Positions 55,583 through 64,000 of a stretch of 64,000 nt of DNA are shown here, piece after piece (position 1 is the first letter of the stretch; each line of letters begins with the position of its first letter). Location: the NCBI GenBank assembly GCA_025349905.2, contig MU624551.1, positions 1 to 64,000 on the forward strand, written 5' to 3'. Position numbers and translations under genes: made by a program. This DNA is from Blastocladiella britannica. Taxonomy: Eukaryota > Blastocladiomycota > Blastocladiomycetes > Blastocladiales > Blastocladiaceae. Under the pieces are notes generated by a model. The model ran no database searches and was not told the DNA's origin. It worked only from the letters and a program-made list of their open reading frames with translations.

Positions 55583-58500
55583 TCACCGCGACTGTTGAAT
55601 CCCACCGTTGACGGCAGCAACCGCGGCCTGGTAACTGGCCATTACCTGCTGCTGCTGGGCCGGGGTCATGGCCGCAAACTGGGTGGGGACCCCCTGTGCT
55701 GGAGCTGCTGCTGCTGCTCCTGGATGCGGTTGCGGCGGTTGACTTTGGTTGGGGAACATGAACTGGCCATGGGCCCCACCCGTGGCGCCCGCAGCGGCGG
55801 CGGCGGCGGCAGCGTCTTGTTGTTGCAGCTGCTGCAGCTGGTACTGCTGGAACTGCCGCGCCCGCGCGTCCTGTTGCTCTTGCTGCATGCGCTGGGCCAT
55901 ATCCAAGGAAGTCGCAACTGCTGCTGCTGCACCAGTTGGAGCAGCCGCTACAGCTTGCTGCTGCTGCTGCTGCTGCTGGTACTGCTGCTGCACCGCCGCC
56001 AGCGCCGCCTGCACCGCCGCCAACGCTTGGGGTCCCGCGCGCGTCGCCAGGTGCGCAATCGACTGCACGTACGTCTGCACCTTAAGCTCGTTCGGGTCGA
56101 ACGGCGGCCCGCGGAGCCGCGACGAGACAAACGCCGCCAGCGCGGGCGCCCAGTTCGCGCTCGACGTGATTTGGGCTAACTGGGTCTGGGCCTCTTGCGG
56201 GGACATGGCGGCGACCTGCTCCTGGAACGTCGGCGGTTGGCTGCTGCCGCTCGGTGCGGCGGCAGTGGCAGCAGCTTGAAGAGCAACGGGCAGTGGAGAC
56301 GGGTGCAGCGCTGGGGTTGGCAGTGCGGCCTGCATTCCTGGCGTCTGACTCCCACCAGCAGTGCCACCGCCCTGCAAATGCGCGTGCGCCGGCGGCGGCG
56401 ACAATAGGCTCTGGGACTGGAGCGGGAGGTGCATGGGCGCTGCCGGAGAGGCTGATGCAGCCGCCGCGGTGTCGCCCGTCAGCGATCCGGCCGGCAAGGG
56501 CGAGTCGCCGCCGAGAAACACAAACCCAATCAGCTGGCCCATGGCTTTGCACAGAATCAGGCCGCGCGTGTGCTGCTGATCGAACGGCAGGACCGCGCTC
56601 TGATCCAAAATCAAAACCATAGAGGTCCGAATTAGTACCCGACCCAAAAAAAAAAAAAAAATGCTTGAAAAACGCACATGGGTCTTGAGTTTGAACATGG
56701 ACATCAGTTCCTGGAACCGCGCGACATTCTCGGGCCCACCCCGTCCGTCGCCAGGCAACGAAAAGGTCACGATCCGGCCGTGCGACCGCCGCTGCAAGTC
56801 TTGGAGCTGCGGGTTCATAGCCGTGGCCATGGCGCGTTCGGCGTCGGTCTCCGACAGTTCCTGACGGCGCATCTGCTCTTCCAGCTGCGTACGGATCGTT
56901 GGGTTGGCCAAATTCAACACATCCTCGATATGCACCTGGTTGGGCCACTGATTGCTTGCCACTGCACCAGCGAGTAAGCCATAATGTTGTTGCGGGTTCA
57001 CGGGCTTTGCAATGACGTGCAGCACGCACGAACTCTTTTCGGCCGAGTTGTTGTTGCGCCACGACAGAATGCCTTGCCACACGGGCATCACCAAATTGGC
57101 TGGCGCGGACGGCGAGATCACCGCGGGCGGTTGCGGTACGGGTGCTTGCAGTGCTGCGGCGCCGCCGCTCGTCATGGCTGGGGTGGGGAGGGCCAGGGTC
57201 GCCAGACCGGGCGATGAATGAGGAGCGGCGGCTGACGTCTGCGGTTGCTGTGGTTGCGAGTGGAGCATGCCCGTCACGCTGGCGTCCGGTGGGCGCGCTG
57301 TGTACCCTGAGGTGAGAAGCACGTTGTTGGCGTTCTGTAGCAACAGGTTTTGCTGTGCGAGTTGCATCGACGAGGGCGCGGGTAGAGCGGCGGTGGCGGC
57401 AAGTGAACTGGGCGGAATGGTGGCTGGTGTCGGTGTCGGTGGTGGTCGTGGTGCGATCATTGTTGCTGCTGCTGAAGGCTGCTGCATCTGTGGTGCTGCC
57501 AGCGGCGGTGGTGCCGCCGCTGGTGTTGGCGCCGAGATGGTCACGGTAGGTACAGCCGCAGGCGCCGACCCGCCCTGTGCAGCAGCAGCAGCAGCAGCCG
57601 CGTCCCGCTGGGCCTGCTGTGCCCGAAGTTGGTTCATCATGGCGACAGACTCGGCGCTGGACCCAAGCAGTAGCTCGCGGGTAATGATCCCCTTGCCGTA
57701 ACAAAGCAAGGCGCGCGTCGTCAGCTGCACGGCGATCTTGGCGAGCACCTCCAGATCCCGGGTGTCCCGGGCGTGCGGCTGTTGCGAGCGCAGGAATTCG
57801 ACAAATACCGGATGGGATGGCACCTTGTCGAGCGCCCCTGGCTCTGCATATTCTTCGCGGGCTTTTTTAAGGAGTTCGTGGAAAGCGGGTGGCGTTGTCG
57901 CAGCGGTGGCGACAGCGGCGTTGTTGTTGTTGCTAGGCTGCTGGTCAGTAGGGTGGAGAGCAAGAGTTGAGCGAGAGAGCGGAGATTGGACAGTCGGTGG
58001 AGAGGAGATCGAGGATGTAGGAGCAGGATTGGTAGTAGTTAATGCAAGTTGTGCAGGTGACGAAGCAATGGTTGCGCGAGTTGGGGGTGATGCAGAGGGA
58101 GGTGCAAGGGGCGTGAATTGTCTAGCAGCCGGCGCGATCGCTCCCCCTCCTCCTTCGCCTTCTCGTTTTGCTGTGACGGCAGCAGCCGGGGTAGGGGCGG
58201 ACGTCAGCGCAGTGGCGGGAGAGGACGAGGAGACGAGCGCGGGCGAGGGCGACGGTTTGGGGGTTGCGGCGGCGGCCATGGGCGGCGTCGGCTGCGCATG
58301 CGGGTTGTAGCCCACGACGAATTGTTTTTCTATTACGTAGCGTACTGTCAATGGTCTCCTCCACTTTTTCATTAATAAAGAGGCTCGAAGTACGCATAAA
58401 CGGCATGATCCGCGCAGCTCCGCGCTCCAGACCCGAAGCAATGAGTCCCAGTTCCGGGTGCACAAACCGAAACACGCGCAGATCAGGGGACGACATAGCT

Positions 58501-59246
58501 GAGCCATTTGCAGACGATGAAGAGGACGCCGACGCCGACCGCAGCTTGGCCCCGTTCGCGCCCTGCACAAACCGCTCCTCGTCGGTGGGCGATTGCAGCG
58601 ATGCTACAGTCTTGAGCCGATCGAGAGTCGCGGGCGAGGGCGGGACGGTCCACCACGCGACCTCGACGCCGCGGGCGTGGGTCTCTTCGGCCAGTTTGGC
58701 GGCAGTGAGATCGTCAAATACGGTGCCGCAGCGGACAGGACTCGGGGACGGTGGAGTGGACGACAAGACCAGGAGCAGGCGGCGTTGCTGTTGCGGGTGC
58801 TTGGGAAACGGACCAGAAGAACCAAAACCAACGATATCGGCGGGTGAGAGCGGAAACGCAGACAAGGCAGTGGCAATGCCGTCGTACGCGGCCGACTTGC
58901 CGAGACCGCCGCCCGTGGCCCACCCCGGGTAGTGGTCGATCAGAAGGGCCAGGGTACCGCGCCAGTCGCGAGAGAGAGGTTCCAGGGCCGGTGGAGGGGA
59001 GACGGGTCCCGGACCACCAAAGAGGACAATCCCGAGGGCAATGGCGCCGTCGGGGGCATCGGCGCCGTCCAGCTCCGCGCGTTTGCGCAAGTGGGCATGC
59101 AAGGCGGTGGCCAGGTCGGGGCGAGCGAGAAAGCGTGCGAGAGACGGGCGTGCGGCGGCAGTGGCCTCGACCGCGAGCATGACCAGCAGGTGCGGTGGTG
59201 GCGGTGGTGGTGGTTGGGACGGCTGAGGTGGGTTGTCGCTGTCCAT
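55583..59246 (-). CDS. Mediator subunit 25-like protein (VWA, ACID and Gln-rich regions)
   Basis: Three exons (59246..58394, 58344..56678, 56599..55583) encode 1178 residues. The first 280 residues resemble the Med25 VWA domain (LLVMLAVEATAAARPSLARF, GTLALLIDHYPGW, and the repeated LLLVLSSTPPS). A Ser/Thr/Pro linker and a helical segment (VPSHPVFVEFLRSQQP) follow. Then comes an ACID-like domain: MPVWQGILSWRNNNSAEKSS, HGRIVTFSLPGDGRGG, and LILCKAMGQLIGFVFLGGDS. The C-terminal third is Gln/Ala-rich. VWA, ACID and Gln-rich tail in this order is the layout of plant and animal Med25, which joins activators to Mediator. Intron 1 (49 nt) was placed by frame (FM-LRYVIEKQ). The call rests on architecture, not on close motif identity. 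Confidence 0.65.
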
Positions 59247-59393
59247 AATCAAATTTTTTTTTTTTTGGCCGAATTTTTGGCAAAATGAACGCTCTTCCGG
59301 CATTTGCCCTTTCAGCACTTAGCGGTCAGGACCGCGGACGGACGACCACTTCGATACAAAACGATACAAGACATATAAAAGACATAAAGATAA

Positions 59394-62300
59394 ATGACCC
59401 AATCGCTGCCGGCACCGCCTCCTCGCCTCCTGCGGGCCGCCACCGATGCCGTCACCACCGCCCCGCCGCCGGTCCCTCGCCTACGAACTACTTTTCTGGC
59501 GCTCGACCCTTCCTCTCGCGATCTGGACCGCGACAACCACCTTCGAGATGACCCCGAACATGACGGTAGCGCGTCGCCCGCGTCCTCGGGAGTCCCTGAC
59601 GACTGGGTCCGCGCCAGTGAAGCCTGGGAGGACGATACCATTGCCGTTGCTGCGCCCTTTTCCCCAGCCGTCGCTGCAGAGGAGGACACCATGACGCGTA
59701 CTCTGGCCTCCATTGAAGGTAATGGTGGTGGTGTTGACGGTGCTCAAGTTGAAGTAGAGGGGCGCTTTCGAGATGACGATGATGCAGCAGCGGTGCCACC
59801 GGCGGCGGCACTCGACACGTTGCTACCGCCGTTGCCCGCGTCGCCCGCCACCACTGCTCCCGAGGAGCAGGAAACTGTCCTGCCACCTTTACCCGCGTCC
59901 CCGGCCTCGTTCGCCTCTTCCACCGTGCCGTTGTCCGCATCGCCCACATTTGCACCAACAGCAGTCACCAAGGAAGAAGCGGACTTGCCGCCCCTGCCCG
60001 CGTCTCCGGCTTCTTTGGGTTCATTGGCCTCAACCGCATCTCCCACCTTGGCACTGGCTGCTGGAGTAAACAAGAAGGAGGAAGAGGAAGCGGGCTTGCC
60101 AAGCCTGCCCACGTCCCCCGCCTCCTCTACCTCCACGATCACTCCGCTCACGATCGCAGTGCTGCTGATGCTCCCACCGTCGCCGAGTACTAGCACCACC
60201 CCCACCCTCACGACCCATAGCGTCGGCGCTGCTCATGACCACCCCACGGAGCATGTTCAAGATCAGGATCAGCACCATCGCCAGTGGCCAGGACCACCGA
60301 CACCGCCCACTCCGACCGACGCGCCGGCCTCTGACTCGTTTGTGGCCTCTTACATTCGTGCCTTGGAAACTTCTTTTGCTGCCGATGTTCCGCTGCCCCC
60401 GAGTCCCGTTCAATTGCGCGACGTATCTGGTTCGTCTCCATTTTTTTTTTTTTTTTTTTTTTTTTGTCTACTATGTCTTTGCTGACCACTTTGTATAATT
60501 TGATTAGGCTTCTTTGCGCCTCGCCCGGACCCTGCTCCATTGACCACACCCTCTGCCGAGGATGGTCCAGTCTCTGCTTCCTTGGCGGCACCACATGTTG
60601 CCGAAGCCTCGGCTCCATTGGTGGAACTGTCGGTTGAGAAAGGGCTTGATGCTCCTCCGTCGGTAGAACTTGCTACCGTAGTGGAACCCGCACTTTTGGT
60701 TGAACTGACCCCCGAAGCCGAACCAGTCCTATTGGTAGAGCCGGCCGCCGAGCGTGGACTGGACATTGCTCCAGTGGCAGACATTGCTCCAGTGGCAGAC
60801 CTGGCTGTCGAGGACGATAAACCAGAATCGCTCGTATTTGACTTGCCGCTGCCGGCAAGCACCACATCGTCCTCTCCCACGGCGCCGACTCATGTACACG
60901 GCGACCTTGGTCTGGTCGAAACAACAGAAGCGCGTCCCGTTCTGGCCCCTCTCCAGGTCACCGATCTCGATGGCGCCCGTAGCAGCCGTCACTCTTCGGA
61001 TGACAACCGGGCCGTGGCCTGCATGGCAACTTTGACCTCGACGCCCTCGACGATAATTGCCCCAGCAACAGCAACATCGTCGCGGTCACCGCTGCCACTA
61101 CCATCGCCAGCGCAACCAATTGTCGAACAACGCTCGGCCACGCCGCCGTTGTCGCCAACACCACCACCGCCGCCGCCATTTTCGGCACTGGCATCGGCTG
61201 CCATTGCCGCAATTGGAGCTACTACGCCATTGACAACGGAGCCAACAAGCGTGCCTTCCCTGCCACCACCACCTGCAACAGCAGCAAAAGAAGCAGCAGT
61301 CACGACGTCCGCATTCCCATCGCCACCCAGCTTTGCCGCCATTTTTGGCAACGACAACGACTTGGGCATTGACAACGACTGGCTCGCGCTCCCGAGCGCC
61401 GCCGCCGCCGCCCCACCAGTGATCGACTCCAAGAGCCTGTCGACGCGCCCGTCGTCGTCCATGGTCGCGGCAGCCTCTGACTCGCCGCCCGAAACTCCCA
61501 GCCTCGATGGCGGCGATGGCAATCACCTATCCATCAGCCCGACACCGAGCAGCCCGGCCAGCCCGCCGTTCTCGCGCCGTTCGATTGCTCTGCCGCGCAA
61601 TGCCGCTGCTGCCGCCAACATTGCATCGCGGCGCCAGGTGGTCGCGGCGGTCGGAATCCGTGAGCGCTTGGCCATGCCTGCGCTGGCTATTTCGGTCGTG
61701 CCGCCAACGCCAAGCGCCGAGATTGTGAGCCAGGGCCTGGCGGCGTCGCCGGTACCCAGCGACTGCGGTAGCGCCATGTCCACTGCATCCGCCCACACGC
61801 TGCGTCGCACGCGCCGGGCCGAGAAACTGCCGAAGCTGAGCCCATCCGCACTGGTAGCGGACTCTGCGGTAGGGTCGACTCCGGCACTCACTACCGCCTC
61901 GTCGTCGTCCCACTCGGCCTCGCCACTGAGTTGCAGCGACCGTGCACGCTCGCTCTCGAGCCGCATGGACACAGTCCCAGAGGAGGATGGGCCCTTGTCG
62001 CCATTGGTAGCGCCCCCACTGCCACTACTGACCTCGTCGTCCCACTCGGCCATTCTTGCGCCGGTGCCGGTCCTGCTGTCCACCGCACCCAAAGCGGCTC
62101 TGTCCGTCACCGACTTGCCACCTCTGCACGCCGGTCGCCGCCCATCGGCGCTCCCCGCGACCACCCCGACCTCGGGCCACCGCGCGTCGTTTGGCGTTTA
62201 CCCGTCGACCCCGCGGCGGACGTCGGTTGCCAGTTCGGGCATCACGGCGCTCCAGGCGTTCCTCGAGGGCAAGGCAGTGGACGACGATGATGATGACGAC

Positions 62301-64000
62301 GACGACGACTATGGCGTTGACCATGACGAGGATGGGTTTGGCGACGGCAGCTGGGACAGCGAGAGCAGCGACCAGCTCCACCACGGTAGCGGTAGTAGCA
62401 GCGTCGGGTCTCGCCACCGCTGGTGGGACGTGGAGGGAAGCTACCTGTCGTTGACGCGCGGTGGCGGCGACTCGACCCCGTCGGTGGCTTCGTCGTCGCA
62501 CACGAACACCCCGTCCACCGGGTCGCTCCGGTCGCTCACTGGTCCAGGCATGTCGCCGCCGTACATTTCGGCGCCAGTACTCTCGCCTTCGTCCCGCCCG
62601 TCCTCATGGGCAACGGGTGGGTACCCGCGCCGCCGCGAATCGTCGGCCCTGGCCCGCCCGCCCAAGTCGGCGGTGGGTAGCAGCAGCGCCGCCGACAACA
62701 CCAGCGGCGGGCAGTTCAACCCTGCCCGCGCGTCGGACTCTACCGCTTCGCTCGAACAGATGCTTGAAGAAGTGGTGGCGCAGGCGCGCCGGATCCGCGG
62801 CGACGAGGCGGTCGCGGACGAGGTCAAGCGGTTGAGCGGCGAGAGTCATATTGGTCTGTCTGGCGCCGCCGCGGTGCGCACGCTGGCGTCCGTGCCGGAG
62901 GGTGCCAGCGTCTTTTCTCTGACCCCAAAGACCAAGGAGACTGGTCCGTTTCTATTTGTTTTTCGATATCATTTGCAAAATAGGACTGACGTTACAACTG
63001 TACAGTACCGCCACCAGCACCGATCGGCCAAGCGGCAGTGCCCGAAATCAACGAGCCCGGCCTCACGCGTGCCCTGGGTGCCGCCTGTCCGTACCCTGGC
63101 GTGGACGTTGACCAGTGGCTGGCATTTGTGCGCCATCGCGACCTGGTCCAAGGCAAAAAGACCATGAACGTCTCGCCCGGACATGGTATGTATCCTTTCT
63201 TTTTTTCCATTTCATCATATTGTACCAACGAAATGAAAATAGGCGTCAAGCACCTGGTGGACAAGCGGATCCTGCCCAACCCGGACGCGCCGGGAACGGC
63301 TGACCCATTAGCGCACCAGGCGCACTGCGCGCAGCAACTGGCAATTTTCTTGGTCACCGAGCACGGTCTCAGTACCACGTCCACGGGCCGGCTCCTGGGC
63401 CAGCCCAACTCATTCTCGCGGCAGATCCTGCGGTCGTACATTGCGCAGCACCACCTGGACGGCATGTCGCTCGAGTCGGCAATGCGCACTGTGCTGGCGC
63501 GCGTGCGACTGCCTGGAGCGCATCCGGACGACGAAGCCAACCGCCGCATTGTCGAGGAAATTGCTCGCGCGTGGTGCAACCAGAACGCCGACCGTCTTAC
63601 GCTGGGAGCCGATACGGGAAGTACGGGACGCGCTTCTTCGACGCTGTCGGGTGCAGCCGCGGCCGTTGCCGCTAGGGGTATGAGCCCGCCGCTCTCGGTT
63701 GCGGCGGAGCTGGCACGCGCACCATCGCCGTCGCGGTCATTTGGGCACTCGGCGGCCATGTCTAGCAGCAACAACGGCAGCGTGCGCGGTCCGGCCATTC
63801 CGAACACCTCGCGGCCGCGCTCCCCACTGCACTCGTTTGCGGCGGCGCTGGCCACCTTGCGCCGCCGCACGGGAAGTGCCGCGTCGTCGCTGGCCACTGT
63901 GGACGGCCCAATGACCTCGGGGGCATCGGCGAACGCAGATGGATCGTTGCCGGCGCTCTCGCACGCGTCGGCCACGGGCGAGTGGTGGTGGACGCGCGAG
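59394..64000 (+). CDS. Sec7-domain Arf-GEF with long low-complexity N-terminus (3' partial)
   Basis: Four exons are visible (59394..60429, 60508..62943, 63006..63185, 63243..64000+); the frame is open at the right edge. About 1470 residues are encoded so far. The first 1200 are Pro/Ser/Ala/Thr/Asp-rich with repeated LPPLPASPAS-type blocks. Exon 4 begins a divergent Sec7 domain: LAIFLVTEHGLSTTSTGRLL, FSRQILRSYIAQHHLDGMS and ARVRLPGAHPDDEANRRIVE. The canonical LPGE motif reads LPGA here, with an acidic DDE five residues on. A Sec7 domain behind a long disordered region fits the Syt1/PSD (EFA6) group; a PH domain would be expected beyond the window. The ATG at 59394 is the first in frame and lies 147 bp from the divergent Med25-like start. 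Confidence 0.75.

Noticed and set aside
1..64000. tRNA, rRNA, CRISPR array, riboswitch, transposon or prokaryotic operon
   Set aside because: No cloverleaf boxes, repeat-spacer arrays, transposase motifs or terminal repeats were recognised by eye; a tRNAscan or RepeatMasker run would be decisive.

Overview
The window reads as eukaryotic nuclear DNA from an early-diverging, probably zoosporic fungus; Blastocladiomycota-like is my best inference. It is GC-rich and compact. About 28 protein genes lie on both strands, most of them cut by short introns (44-120 nt, usually 50-75). Fungal hallmarks are a Chs5/Arf1-binding (ChAPs) protein, Ire1, a MetX-type O-acetyltransferase with a presequence, Rav1 and a secreted tyrosinase. 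Several other genes are absent from most Dikarya but known from animals, plants or flagellated fungi: a CatSper-like channel, a five-LIM PINCH protein, a guanylate-binding protein, a cobalamin adenosyltransferase, a Med25-like protein and a plant-type LIMR membrane protein. No rRNA, tRNA, CRISPR array or intact transposon was seen.

Layout. 1-6.7 kb: 3' end of an ABCC transporter, a DUF1764 protein and a large Sec7/BIG Arf-GEF (minus). 7-16.4 kb: an FHA-RING ligase, a secreted Cys-rich protein that seems to start at ACG, a ChAPs protein (minus), PINCH, and two related small membrane proteins (minus). 16.4-24 kb: an unidentified gene divergent from F-actin capping protein alpha, then Ire1. 24-34.5 kb: MetX-like acyltransferase, GBP-like GTPase (minus), a multipass membrane protein, an MSP-domain protein and tyrosinase. 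34.6-44 kb: Rav1 (minus, 10 exons), divergent from PAAF1. 44-53 kb: LIMR (minus), Tim13, Ist1 (minus), a RING protein, MMAB and long-chain acyl-CoA synthetase (minus). 53-64 kb: the CatSper-like channel, Med25-like (minus) and a second Sec7-domain protein running off the right edge.

The genes are mostly unrelated housekeeping functions. Themes that recur are Arf/TGN traffic (two Sec7 GEFs, ChAPs), endolysosomal function (Rav1, Ist1), cytoskeleton or adhesion (CapZ, PINCH) and mitochondria (Tim13, MMAB). Exon boundaries were derived by hand from reading frame, GT/GC-AG signals and continuity of protein motifs; all are predictions. Splice donors show a marked preference for C at +4 and G at +5 (GTACGT, GTGCGT, GTTCGT, GTCCGT), and at least three introns need a GC donor (GCACGT or GCACGC).
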